Positions 17,116-25,839 of a DNA stretch of 64,000 bases are shown piece by piece. Within the stretch, counting starts at the first letter, position 1. Each line of letters begins with the position of its first letter. The position numbers were made by a program, and so were the translations under genes. Location: NCBI GenBank assembly GCA_963768025.1, contig CAVYGM010000010.1, forward strand, positions 310,001-374,000, read 5' to 3'. The notes under the pieces were generated by a model. That model was not told the origin of the DNA. It ran no database searches and saw nothing but the letters and a program-made list of their open reading frames with translations. Source of the DNA: CAVYGM01 sp963768025. GTDB taxonomy: Bacteria > Bacteroidota > Bacteroidia > Cytophagales > Spirosomataceae.

Positions 17116-17804
17116 ATGCGATTAATTCTCCCTGCCTTATTCCTGACTGTTCCCGGAGGACTATTTGCCCAGAGTATCATACATGGAATAGTGTAAGATT
17201 TCGATATCAGAAAACCCTTGCCCTTTGTGTTTGTGGCTATTGCGGGGCAGCCTAAAGGAACCCAAACCAATACCACAAGGCGGTTCACGTTATCTGTGCC
17301 CGACACCCTGCAGCGCATCAGCATCAGTTGTCTTGGCTACGGCATCCTCGAACTACCCGCCTACCGGGCCACTGTAATCCTGATGAAGCCCGAAAGTAAT
17401 TGCTGGACGCTGTAATCATCTGAAAAATCAATCCGGCATTGGACCTGATCCGCAAAGCCATTGAACAAAAACCTGTCAACGACCCCGAGCAAAAACAATC
17501 CTTCGAGTACAGGTCCTATATGAAAAGCGTTGTCACGGCAGACGGCGCACTTTTTGATTCCACTCAAAAAAAGAATTTGAAAAAATACGAAGACCGACTC
17601 CGGAAGGGCTAGTTCTTTGTCAACGAAAGCTACTTTAGGCGAACGTTCGTAGCCCAAAACCTTTCGCACGAGGTAATCGAAGCCACCCGCACCTCCGGTG
17701 CCCAAAACACAACAATCCTGGCATCAATGGGTATGCTGCTCCAGCCATTCGATCTTTACGCCGATATCATTTCTTTCAAAGGCCGTCGAATTCAGGAGGC
17801 ATGA
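17116..17804 (+). pseudogene. DUF5686/carboxypeptidase-like protein, decayed 5' fragment
   Basis: The reading frame starts with a signal peptide (ending LFAQ), then a TAA stop after about 26 codons, continues in frame through a carboxypeptidase-like regulatory domain (FTLSVPDTLQRISISCLGYG), shifts one frame near 17400, meets a TGA and a TAG, and continues with LRRTSG-type DUF5686 sequence: FFVNESYFRR, EATRTSGAQN and LQPFDLYADIISFKGRRI. Full family members exceed 800 residues, so about two thirds is missing. Several independent lesions make this a genuine pseudogene. Its 3' break meets the broken phosphoesterase gene. Confidence 0.8.
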
Positions 17805-18081
17805 TCTGATCCAGAAAATCATCATGATTTCCCCGCAAATAAATAACCTTGGTATGGTGCTCATCCATCATTTTTAGCATGGTTTTGAAAAATCCTGTAT
17901 GCTTGCGTTTCCAAGAGCCATACTTTTTCAATTGCCAGCCATCAATAATATCTCCGTTCAGGATGAGTTTTTTGCAGCTATATTGTCTAAGGAAATTAGA
18001 AACCTCCTTTGCCTTCGAACCAGTAGTACCTAGGTGCAGGTCAGAAATAACAATGGTTCGGAATTCGGCTTGTACTTTCAT
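17776..18081 (-). pseudogene. LpxH-like metallophosphoesterase, truncated
   Basis: The 101-residue frame from the ATG at 18081 holds only the N-terminal part of a calcineurin-like phosphoesterase: VISDLHLGTTGSKA (metal ligands Asp and His), LNGDIIDGW and YLRGNHDDFLDQI. Full UDP-2,3-diacylglucosamine hydrolase-like proteins are about 250-280 residues, so the C-terminal ligands are missing. The frame ends inside the DUF5686 remnant, which points to a deletion that fused two convergent genes. Confidence 0.8.
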
Positions 18082-18190
18082 ACTACAAATATCACTATAC
18101 CGTGTTACCTGGTTATTAAGGCTCAATTATTCACAAGTAAAATATCACTATCCCACTTTATTAATTCTTAATACCGGCTTAATATCCTCC

Positions 18191-18257
18191 ATTCATCCAA
18201 TGCGGGGGTCATTCATCCCAATTCATAGAAAATCCATTCATCAAACTGATAGTTTTG
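18191..18257 (+). promoter_or_regulatory. Promoter and repeated ATTCAT boxes upstream of the SPFH operon
   Basis: TAGTTTTG at 18250-18257 matches the TAnnTTTG minus-7 consensus about 30 bases before the SPFH start, with no clear minus-33. Upstream, ATTCATCC (18191, 18211), ATTCAT (18221) and ATTCATC (18236) recur at 10-20 bp intervals. They could be binding sites for the Arc-like regulator encoded in the same operon. This is inference. Confidence 0.45.
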
Positions 18258-18288
18258 TGATATCAATTTACTATCACCCTTTTCAACT

Positions 18289-19143
18289 ATGAATGAGAAA
18301 GAACTACGTTCGTTATCGGGCTACCTGCTATTTGTGATCGGCCTGGTTTTACTGGGAGGAGGCATTGTACTGGCCATTTCCTATTCCATCGGTCTAGGAA
18401 TAGTCACGGCCATTGTTGGCTTGATCCTTCTGATTGGCCTGTCGGTTATTAACCCCAATGAGGCCGTGGTAACTACGTTTTTTGGTGACTACATGGGTAC
18501 CATGCGCCAAAATGGACTACGGTGGGTAAATCCCCTGTTTCGTCGGCGCAAGATCAGCCTGCGGGCCCGGAACCTCAACGGCCAAAAGCTGAAAGTAAAC
18601 GACAAACTGGGCAACCCCATCGATATTGCCGCTGTAGTGGTGTGGCGCGTGGGCGATACCGCCAAGGCTTACTTTGAAGTAGACGACTACATCAAATTTG
18701 TGGAAATACAGTCAGAAGCTGCCGTACGACACCTGGCAGGTATTTACGCCTACGACACCATGGATGAGGAAATACCCGATGAAGTTACCCTGCGCGACGG
18801 TAGTGGAAAGATTAATGAAATGCTGGAAGGCGAGCTAACCGAACGCCTCAGCCGGGCGGGAGTGGACGTGCTCGAAGCGCGCATCAGCCACCTGGCCTAT
18901 GCCTCCGAAATCGCCGGAGCCATGCTGCAGCGCCAACAGGCCAGTGCGGTGGTAGCCGCCCGTCGGCAGATCGTGGACGGTGCTGTGGGTATGGTAGACA
19001 TGGCCCTGACCCAATTAGCCGAAAAAGGCATCGTGAATCTGGACGAAGAGCGTAAGGCCGCCATGGTAAGTAATTTGCTGGTCGTGTTGTGTAGTGATAA
19101 AGCGGCGGCACCCGTCGTCAATGCCGGTACCCTATATCCCTAA
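18289..19143 (+). CDS. SPFH (stomatin/prohibitin/band 7) membrane protein
   Basis: The 284-residue protein has two hydrophobic segments at the N-terminus (about residues 12-52) and then a band 7 domain: INPNEAVVTTFFGDYMGTMRQNG, RARNLNGQKLKVNDKLGNPI, YDTMDEEI and a C-terminal helical region ALQRQQASAVVAARRQIVDGAVGMVDMA. SPFH proteins form oligomeric membrane microdomains. This subtype is usually followed by a small Arc-like protein, as here, with 2 bases between them. The role of the pair is not established. Confidence 0.88.
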   Translation: MNEKELRSLSGYLLFVIGLVLLGGGIVLAISYSIGLGIVTAIVGLILLIGLSVINPNEAVVTTFFGDYMGTMRQNGLRWVNPLFRRRKISLRARNLNGQKLKVNDKLGNPIDIAAVVVWRVGDTAKAYFEVDDYIKFVEIQSEAAVRHLAGIYAYDTMDEEIPDEVTLRDGSGKINEMLEGELTERLSRAGVDVLEARISHLAYASEIAGAMLQRQQASAVVAARRQIVDGAVGMVDMALTQLAEKGIVNLDEERKAAMVSNLLVVLCSDKAAAPVVNAGTLYP

Positions 19144-19145
19144 GT

Positions 19146-19310
19146 ATGGCGGAGAAGAAAGCATTTGTATTACGCGTAAACCCAGAGATGCTCAAAGAGC
19201 TGGAAGCTTGGGCGCAGGAAGACTTCCGTAGTGTCAACGGGCAGATTGAGTATCTGCTCAGCGAAGCACTGCGGAAGCGTCGGCGTGCAGGGGGGAAGAG
19301 GGCTGATTGA
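19146..19310 (+). CDS. Arc-like ribbon-helix-helix DNA-binding protein
   Basis: A 54-residue frame directly after the SPFH gene encodes AFVLRVNPEMLKELEAWA and SVNGQIEYLLSEALRKRRR, the strand-helix-helix layout of Arc/MetJ-type regulators, with a basic C-terminal tail. The family binds operators as dimers of dimers. The ATTCAT repeats upstream of the operon are a candidate autoregulatory site. Cotranslation with the SPFH gene is likely given the 2-base gap. Confidence 0.8.
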   Translation: MAEKKAFVLRVNPEMLKELEAWAQEDFRSVNGQIEYLLSEALRKRRRAGGKRAD

Positions 19311-19475
19311 AAGTAGTGGGTTAAAAATTAGCTAGTAAATACCATTTTATGTCTAAAATTTGTTGTTAATTCACATGTACCTTACTATTTGTTCAAAAGC
19401 ACCTGAACCGGGGAACAAAACCTTGACTTTCCGGAAGGTTTAAGACAAATACAGGATAGCATACAAACGCTTACT

Positions 19476-20604
19476 ATGAATCAGCATCGAACTGAAATTT
19501 TTACGCCGCGCTATGAGGGAGAACGGTTTAAAGATCACCGTTTCCCTTTGGAATTTCTTGAAGATTTGAAAATTCTTCAAGAAATGACCGTTGAGACAGC
19601 CAAATATATCTTCAAAGAAAAGAATAGTAATAGGGAACGTATATTAAGAAACTTTACAGCTGGTGTTTCCTTTGAATTAGAGTCGATTGAGAAAGGTAGT
19701 ACTGTCCCAAAAATTGTTTTGATTACTACCATGGTTGGATTGTTCCCGATCAGACGGAAATAACTTTGAAGAGGCTAGCTCTCGAATTATTCAGGCGGTT
19801 CAGGCAGCAAACGATGGAGGAGATATACACCAATTTTTACCAGACTACGTACTTAATTATTTTAATAAATTTGGAAAAAAGCTTGATAGTGAGGATTTTA
19901 TCGAGTTTTCGCCCAAAGCAGAGAAGAAAGCAAAGTTTACCAAAGAAACCCGAAAAACGCTAATCCTAGCTTCTTCAAAAGTAAATGAATATACGGAGGA
20001 TGTTCTATTGAGAGGTATGATAACAGCGATGGATAAGCACAAAAACTCATTCGAGATTCAAGGAATGAATTTTCAAAAAATAAAAGGTACATACCAGCCT
20101 GAAAACTTAGATCTATTACAACAGGCTTTCATAAATCTAGAGAAAAGACAAAAGGTGCTTATTAAAGCAACCGGATTTTATAGTAGAAACGGTAAATTAG
20201 AATCAATAAATGAAATTGAGGAGGTCAATCTCTTAGAAGATTTCGATGTGCCTGCTCGTTTAGAGGAGCTAGCCTTTTTGAAACAAGGCTGGTTTGATGG
20301 TGAAGGAGTTCCCCTTGGTATTCAAGGTATTGATTGGCTGTCTAAAACTTTTGATGAAAATTTTGATCCTACGATGCCTTTGCCCGCTACTTTTCCCACA
20401 CCAGATGGAAATATACAGTTCGAGTGGTCTTTGGGTGATTGGGAAGCATCACTAAAAGTAGACTTACAAACACACTTAGCAGCGTATGAAGAGCTGGACC
20501 TAAGTTCGGATAGTGATAATGTAGAAAGACTTAATCTGGATATAGAAGATGGTTGGCAGAGACTAAATCAACTAATTTTATCGAAACTTCAAGTGGCTAA
20601 ATGA
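19476..20604 (+). pseudogene. Unknown protein of AT-rich two-gene module, frameshifted
   Basis: Two overlapping frames (19476-19763 and 19735-20604) appear to be one protein of about 375 residues. The first ends shortly after a GLFP sequence and the second opens with DGNNFEEASSRIIQAVQAAND. Removing one base from CCC at 19745-19747 joins them. Later parts include FLPDYVLNYFNKFGKKL, a Lys-rich middle and a short acidic end. I do not recognise a domain. GC content and codon use (many AAA, TTT, AAT) differ from the neighbours, suggesting horizontal transfer. The stop overlaps the next start (ATGA). Confidence 0.7.
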
Positions 20605-20981
20605 ACCCAGAAACATTATTACTCAGGCAGGTAAACCGAAATTTTGTACAAGGAAACACAATCTCCATCCAAGTCTTTACTTCACAGACATTTAGACCTA
20701 CCCCCAAAGACGAAGGAAAACTTTCAGTCTATCATGGTGATAAATTTGATGCCAGGGAATCATTTGATCATTTCACAGAACGAGGTTATGCGTCGGCAGG
20801 TGTGGTAGCGGTAAGTAAATTGGAGTGTGATAATGAAGCCCTGCCGGTTGATGAAGACAATGATCCCTTCGAAGGTCATTGCTCCATAAACTATGGTAGC
20901 CTGAGTAGTGGACAAACCGACAAAAAAGCAAAAAGGTTAAAAGCTTATGCTCAAATACGTGGATGGCTCTTCCATATATAG
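20601..20981 (+). CDS. Small unknown protein, partner of the preceding gene
   Basis: The 126-residue protein starts at an ATG overlapping the upstream stop by four bases, so the two are coupled. No signal peptide or membrane segment is visible. The sequence has RQVNRNFVQGNTISIQVFTSQTFRPT at the N-terminus, then a LSVYHGDKFDARESFDHF block and a Cys/His-poor C-terminus. I do not recognise it. Its pairing with a larger cytosolic protein in an AT-rich patch, next to an Arc/SPFH operon and a deletion scar, fits an accessory or defence-type module but no function can be read from the sequence. Confidence 0.7.
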   Translation: MNPETLLLRQVNRNFVQGNTISIQVFTSQTFRPTPKDEGKLSVYHGDKFDARESFDHFTERGYASAGVVAVSKLECDNEALPVDEDNDPFEGHCSINYGSLSSGQTDKKAKRLKAYAQIRGWLFHI

Positions 20982-21097
20982 CTTCACTTAATTTTTCTCC
21001 TTGGGATCATTAGGACATAGATCCAAATGGAGCACTAGCACTATTTGATCGAGGATGACACATTTACCTTCTATTTATTCGTCATAAGTACAAAAAC

Positions 21098-21385
21098 ATG
21101 AAAATAGACCACAACGCCCTGCATAAAATTGCCCATTTGGCCCGCCTGGAAGTAAAACCCGAAGAGGAAGAAGCTCTGCTGGCCAGTATGGAAAACGTAC
21201 TGACCTGGATGGAACAGCTCAATGAACTGGATACCGAGGGGGTGGATCCTCTGGTGCATATCACCGGCGAAGTGAACAACTGGCGCGAAGATGTATCCAC
21301 GAACGCACTGTCGCGCGAGGAAGGCCTGAAAAATGCTCCTAGCCACGACGATACTTACATTAAGGTACCCAAAGTGATTGAGTAG
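21098..21385 (+). CDS. gatC: Asp/Glu-tRNA amidotransferase subunit C
   Basis: The 95-residue protein is the normal GatC length and shows the family pattern HKIAHLARLEVKPEEE, LTWMEQLNELDTEGVDPLVH and REDVSTNALSREEGLKNAP. GatC stabilises GatA-GatB in the complex that converts mis-acylated Glu-tRNA(Gln) or Asp-tRNA(Asn). gatA and gatB are not in this window. Confidence 0.93.
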   Translation: MKIDHNALHKIAHLARLEVKPEEEEALLASMENVLTWMEQLNELDTEGVDPLVHITGEVNNWREDVSTNALSREEGLKNAPSHDDTYIKVPKVIE

Positions 21386-21420
21386 AGAGCGTTAGAAAAA
21401 GAACTGGTCTTTCCTGTCAA

Positions 21421-22241
21421 CTACTGGATAGAAAAATCGTCGGCATCCAGGTGAGCAGGGAAGCGCTGCCGGAATTTTTCCAGCGGGGCCTTTTCCAGAT
21501 ACACAATCTGCTCGCTTTCTGCTTCGCCCATATCCGTAATTGCCTCGCCGAGGAAATCAACGGCAAGTGAGCCGCCGCTGTGCTCCGTGCCGTTGCCATC
21601 GGTCCCCACGCGGTTTACTCCCACTACGTAGCAGAGATTCTCGATCGCCCGCGCCCGGAGGAGGGTACTCCAGGCGTACGCCCGCACCCTGGGCCAATTG
21701 GCTACGTAAATCAATAAATCATAGGGGGTACCTGCCGCTTGCCGGCTCCAGACCGGAAACCGCAGGTCGTAGCAGATAAGCGGGCAAATGCGCCAGCCTT
21801 TCCACTCTACTATCAGGCGCTGCGCGCCCGGCCGTGAAGGTAGTATGCTCGGCACCCATGCGGAACAGGTGCCGCTTATCGTAGGCCTCGTAGGTGCCAT
21901 TGGGTCGCACGCAAAGCAGCCGATTGTAGAAATTCCTATCTTCTTTTACCCCAAAACTACCTATGACCAGCGCGCCGGTTTGCGCGGCTATCATCTTCAT
22001 CCAGCGGGTCGTGGTGGTATTCATCGCCTCGGCCAGCGCGGGGGCATTCATACTAAAACCGGTCGTAAACATCTCGGGCAGCACAAGGACATCGGCCGGC
22101 TCGGAGAGCAGAGCTATTTTTTCTTCCAGCCCGGCGAGGTTGGCCGTGATGTCCTCCCATACCAGCGTAGACTGAATCAGGGCAACGGAAAGTGTGTCGG
22201 CAGAAGCGTTGATAGGAAGCAGCAGGTTTTAGATCAAACAA
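21421..22241 (-). pseudogene. Carbon-nitrogen hydrolase (omega-amidase/YafV-like), frameshifted
   Basis: Combined frames give a nitrilase-superfamily enzyme of about 260 residues, like YafV omega-amidase. The triad is visible as the Glu of LVLPEMFTTGF, the Lys of YDKRHLFRMG and the Cys of CPLICYDLRFPVWS. Removing one base from CCC at 21827-21829 joins TFTAG to AQRLIVEWKGW. At the 5' end the correct frame is open only from about 22228 and contains no ATG, GTG or TTG before SADTLSVALIQ, so a second lesion near the start (or an error) is likely; an ATG in another frame lies at 22241. Confidence 0.8.
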
Positions 22242-22246
22242 AACAC

Positions 22247-22825
22247 TTATTTACGGCTGTAAAACTTCATGCGGTAGTCCACATCCACGATTCCCCTGGC
22301 AATATCGCTGAGCTTTCTTTTGAGAAGCTGCTTGCGAAGGGCGGGTAGGTAATCTGTGAAGAGCTTGCCCTGCAAGTGGTCGTACTCGTGCTGAATAATG
22401 CGGGCGGCGGTACCTTCATACTCCTCCACGTGCTCGTTCCAGTCGAGGTCGCGGTACTGAATCTTTACTTTTTCGGGCCGGAATACCTCGCCCCGGATGC
22501 CGGGGATGCTCAGGCAACCTTCTTCAAAGCCCCACTCCTCTCCTTCTTCTTCCAGTACCTGCGGATTGATAAACACTTTCTTAAACCCTTCCAGTGACAG
22601 ATCTTTATCTTCCTCTTTTTCGCCCTCATTCATGGGGGTACCATCCACCACAAAAATTCGGATATTCAAACCAATCTGAGGCGCGGCGAGCCCTACACCC
22701 GAGGCATCGTACATGGTCTCAAACATATCGTCGGCCAGCTTTTTCAGGTCCAGTTCGTCTTTTTCAATGGGCCTCGTTACTTTTCGCAAAACGGGGTCGC
22801 CGTAGGCCACTATGGGGTAAATCAT
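22247..22825 (-). CDS. def: Peptide deformylase
   Basis: The 192-residue protein removes the formyl group from nascent proteins. All three metal-site motifs are intact: GVGLAAPQIG (residues 43-52), EEGCLSIPG with the ligand Cys, and QHEYDHLQG with the two His and the catalytic Glu. Length and motif spacing are normal. It lies between the nitrilase and ruvX, all on the minus strand. Confidence 0.96.
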   Translation of the reverse strand: MIYPIVAYGDPVLRKVTRPIEKDELDLKKLADDMFETMYDASGVGLAAPQIGLNIRIFVVDGTPMNEGEKEEDKDLSLEGFKKVFINPQVLEEEGEEWGFEEGCLSIPGIRGEVFRPEKVKIQYRDLDWNEHVEEYEGTAARIIQHEYDHLQGKLFTDYLPALRKQLLKRKLSDIARGIVDVDYRMKFYSRK

Positions 22826-22874
22826 TGGGAATTCAGAGTAGGTATAAAGAAAAGATTAAATCGTATATAGTGGC

Positions 22875-23318
22875 TTAACGGTTTCCGAAAGGATTCAACC
22901 GCTGGCTTTCCATGTAAGATTGCAAAATAATAGTCGCGCTTACCTTGTCAAGATTTCCCTTTTCGCGGCGCTCACTTTTCTTGCTTCCCCCCGCAATCAT
23001 AGCCTGTAACGCTATGGAGGAGGTAAAGCGTTCGTCATGCGTATAAACCGGAATGCCCGGAAAGGTGTTTTGCAGTTTTTTGACAAACGTCCGCACGGGC
23101 TGGGTATTATGGGTATCGGAGCTGTCGAGTTTAGTGGGCATGCCTACCACAATAGCCTCCACTTGCTCGCGTTCCATGTACTTTTTCAAATAGTCGAGCA
23201 GCTCATGCGTACGTACCGTTTCCAGGGCCGTGGCAATAATCTGCAACGGGTCGGTAACGGCCAGTCCGGTTCGTTTGGAGCCGTAGTCAATGGCGAGTAG
23301 TCGGGGCATCATTTTCAA
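22875..23318 (-). CDS. ruvX: Putative pre-16S rRNA nuclease / Holliday junction resolvase-like
   Basis: The 147-residue protein is the YqgF/RuvX family, an RNase H-fold nuclease linked to 16S rRNA maturation. It shows LAIDYGSKRTGLAVTDP, VVGMPTKLDSSDT, and HDERFTSSIALQAM with the metal-binding acidic residues. The first ATG is used here. The sequence also allows a start three codons later (ATG before PRLLAI). The octamer repeat cluster begins at the 5' end of this gene. Confidence 0.93.
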   Translation of the reverse strand: MKMMPRLLAIDYGSKRTGLAVTDPLQIIATALETVRTHELLDYLKKYMEREQVEAIVVGMPTKLDSSDTHNTQPVRTFVKKLQNTFPGIPVYTHDERFTSSIALQAMIAGGSKKSERREKGNLDKVSATIILQSYMESQRLNPFGNR

Positions 23319-23351
23319 TGATAGAATGATGGAATGATAGAATGATAGAAT
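23316..23351 (+). repeat. Octamer repeat (ATTCTATC family)
   Basis: On the minus strand the sequence reads ATTCTATC, ATTCTATC, ATTCCATC, ATTCTATC, then ATTG. It sits immediately before the ruvX start, in the gap to the divergent recJ gene. Same unit as at 13974-14002 and 48741-48858. Confidence 0.8.
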
Positions 23352-23546
23352 ATTTTCGGGTAGATTGGTAATTTATCTACCGACTATTCGGTCCGTCGTC
23401 CATTCAAAAAGAATATTGCAAAGATAAAGGCTTTCGTTGGCTTTTGACAACTATGGGCCCGACGTCTTCTTGCCCCTTCTTTCAGAGAGTCTTCTTAATT
23501 TTGTTTACCTGAAAAAATAGGCCGGATTCTGCAGATGCCTTTTCTG

Positions 23547-23554
23547 TATCTTTG
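23547..23554 (+). promoter_or_regulatory. recJ minus-7 promoter element
   Basis: TATCTTTG matches TAnnTTTG and lies only 5 bases before the recJ ATG. Transcription would begin at or next to the start codon, predicting a nearly leaderless mRNA. No good minus-33 is visible. Confidence 0.55.
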
Positions 23555-23559
23555 TCGCT

Positions 23560-25278
23560 ATGAATGAAAAACGCTGGATATCCTGCCCTGAACTGACACA
23601 TGAGCAGCAAACCACCGTCCAGAACTTGGCCGGTGCTATTAACGTGAGTCCTTTTCTGGCCGCTTTGCTGGTGCAGCGGGGGGTGGAGGACTTTGAGCAG
23701 GCCCGTACTTTTTTTCGGCCCGAATTAGCGCAACTGCACGATCCTTTCCTGATGAAAGACATGGACAAAGCCGTGGAGCGCCTCACGTTGGCAATCAGTC
23801 GGGGCGAGAAAATTCTGGTTTACGGTGATTACGACGTGGATGGTACCACGTCGGTGACGATGTTCTACGGTTTTTTGCGGACTATCTACGATCAGCTCGA
23901 TTACTACATTCCCGACCGCTACGTGGAAGGTTACGGAGTTTCTACCCAAGGCATTGACTACGCAGGCGACAATGGATTTTCCCTGATTGTGGCGCTCGAC
24001 TGCGGCATTAAGTCCGTGGATAAAGTAACGTATGCGCTCAGTAAGGGCATTGATTTCATCATTTGTGACCACCACCGACCGGGAGATGAACTACCTCCCG
24101 CGGCAGCGGTACTCGATCCCAAACGGGCCGACTGCCACTACCCCTACAAGGAACTGACAGGATGTGGCGTAGGCTTTAAGCTTTTGCAGGCATTTTGCAT
24201 CCAGCATGGCCAGGACGAAACCGAGCTTCTTTCTTATCTTGATCTATTAGTCGTTAGCATTGCGTCTGATATAGTACCCATTACCGGCGAAAACCGTGCA
24301 CTGGCGTACTTTGGCCTGCAGCAGCTAAATACCTCCCCGCGCACGGGCCTGAAAGCCTTAATCCGCATAGCGGGTATCAGCAATGCCCTGGATATTACCA
24401 ACGTGGTGTTTGGTCTGGGTCCCCGAATCAACGCCGCCGGGCGAATCAAACACGCCAAGGAAGCGGTGCGGTTGCTACTTTGTGAGGACGAAGATGAAGC
24501 CGATGAATTCGCCTCGGCTATCAATAAGCACAACAGCGACCGCAGGACTTTTGATAGTAGCATTACCGACGAGGCTCTAGCTATGATTCAGCAAGACGCG
24601 TGGCTATCGGCGGCCAAAAGTACGGTGTTGTTCAAGGAAGACTGGCATAAAGGGGTGATCGGAATCGTGGCGAGCCGCTGCATCGAACACTTTCACCGAC
24701 CTACTATTATTCTCACCAAATCCAACGGCAAAGCGGCGGGTTCGGCCCGCTCGGTGCCGGGTTTTGACGTGTACGAGGCCATTGAAGAGTGTGCCGAGCT
24801 ATTGGAGCAGTTTGGTGGACACACCTTTGCGGCGGGCCTTACCCTGCCTATTGAAAACGTAACTGCTTTCCGGCAGCGCTTTGAAGAAATAGTCAGCAAT
24901 CGAATCCTGCCTGATCAACTGATCCCGATGCTTGGCATAGATCTTGAACTAGATCTGGAAGCGATTTCGTGGAAATTTTATAATGTATTGAAGCAAATGT
25001 CGCCCTTTGGACCCGGCAACATGACGCCCGTTTTTATGAGCCGGGGTGTATTCATCGCCAAAAAACCCACCATTATGAAGGAAAAGCACATCAAGTTTGA
25101 CGTGTATCAGGGAAATTCTCCGGCTTTTACGACCATCGCTTTCGGAATGGCCCACATTTACCCTGACCTGATGAGCGGCAAACCTTTTGACATTTGTTAT
25201 ACCCTCGACGAAAACAACTTCCGAGATACCCGTACGCTGCAGTTGATGCTGAAAGACATAAAGTTTGGCACGGCCTAA
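23560..25278 (+). CDS. recJ: Single-stranded-DNA-specific exonuclease RecJ
   Basis: The 572-residue protein is a full-length RecJ, a 5'-3' single-strand exonuclease used in recombination and repair. The DHH domain shows YGDYDVDGTTSVT (residues about 88-100), ALDCGIKS, and the ICDHHRPGDELP motif. The DHHA1 part has GSARSVPGFDVYEA and FGGHTFAAGLTL, and an OB-fold-like C-terminus follows. It abuts the GNAT gene with no gap. Confidence 0.95.
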   Translation: MNEKRWISCPELTHEQQTTVQNLAGAINVSPFLAALLVQRGVEDFEQARTFFRPELAQLHDPFLMKDMDKAVERLTLAISRGEKILVYGDYDVDGTTSVTMFYGFLRTIYDQLDYYIPDRYVEGYGVSTQGIDYAGDNGFSLIVALDCGIKSVDKVTYALSKGIDFIICDHHRPGDELPPAAAVLDPKRADCHYPYKELTGCGVGFKLLQAFCIQHGQDETELLSYLDLLVVSIASDIVPITGENRALAYFGLQQLNTSPRTGLKALIRIAGISNALDITNVVFGLGPRINAAGRIKHAKEAVRLLLCEDEDEADEFASAINKHNSDRRTFDSSITDEALAMIQQDAWLSAAKSTVLFKEDWHKGVIGIVASRCIEHFHRPTIILTKSNGKAAGSARSVPGFDVYEAIEECAELLEQFGGHTFAAGLTLPIENVTAFRQRFEEIVSNRILPDQLIPMLGIDLELDLEAISWKFYNVLKQMSPFGPGNMTPVFMSRGVFIAKKPTIMKEKHIKFDVYQGNSPAFTTIAFGMAHIYPDLMSGKPFDICYTLDENNFRDTRTLQLMLKDIKFGTA

Positions 25279-25839
25279 ATGGAAAAGGAACTGATCGAAA
25301 GAGTACAGGCTGGTTTTTGGCTCGAAAGAATCAGCGAACTGGACGCCGCCGGTCTGTCGGTGGTTAGCCGGGAGATTTATACGCAGTACTACCTACACCT
25401 CTGGCACGATGATGGCGAATGGTACCAGCATACCCGTTATAATCCCGTTACGCTCGCGGAGGAACTATCCAGCCCACAGTCGGAGTTTTACTGGATCAGG
25501 CAGGGCGACCGGAAAGCGGGCTATATAAAGATAAATCTGAATACCGAACCGCCGGAATTCAAGGCTCGGTCCGGTACCAAAGGCCTTGAAATTGAGCGTA
25601 TCTATCTGTACAAGGAGTTTGCGGGGAAAGGCCTCGGGCAAAAAACCATGACGTGGGCAGAAGACTTGGCCCGGCACCAAAAGCGGGACTATGTGTTTTT
25701 GTACACGATGGATAGTAGCCCGGCGTTGCTTTTTTATGAAAAATTGGGGTATCGTAATGTAGCGGACAAACGTTTACCTTTTGAAACAATGAAGCCTGAA
25801 TACCGGGGCATGTATCTGATGATAAAAGAGCTACAATGA
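25279..25839 (+). CDS. GNAT family N-acetyltransferase
   Basis: The 186-residue protein has the GNAT acetyl-CoA signature: IERIYLYKEFAGKGLGQKTM (the RxxGxG/A pyrophosphate loop in variant form) and a C-terminal LLFYEKLGYRNV block. Substrate is unknown. It starts one base after the recJ stop and overlaps lptB by 4 bases, so recJ, this gene and lptB form one transcription unit. Confidence 0.9.
   Translation: MEKELIERVQAGFWLERISELDAAGLSVVSREIYTQYYLHLWHDDGEWYQHTRYNPVTLAEELSSPQSEFYWIRQGDRKAGYIKINLNTEPPEFKARSGTKGLEIERIYLYKEFAGKGLGQKTMTWAEDLARHQKRDYVFLYTMDSSPALLFYEKLGYRNVADKRLPFETMKPEYRGMYLMIKELQ

Noticed and set aside
19735..20604. Independent gene starting at a TTG
   Set aside because: Its beginning fits better as the continuation of the 19476 frame after a one-base change, since no start features are present and the frames overlap by 29 bases.
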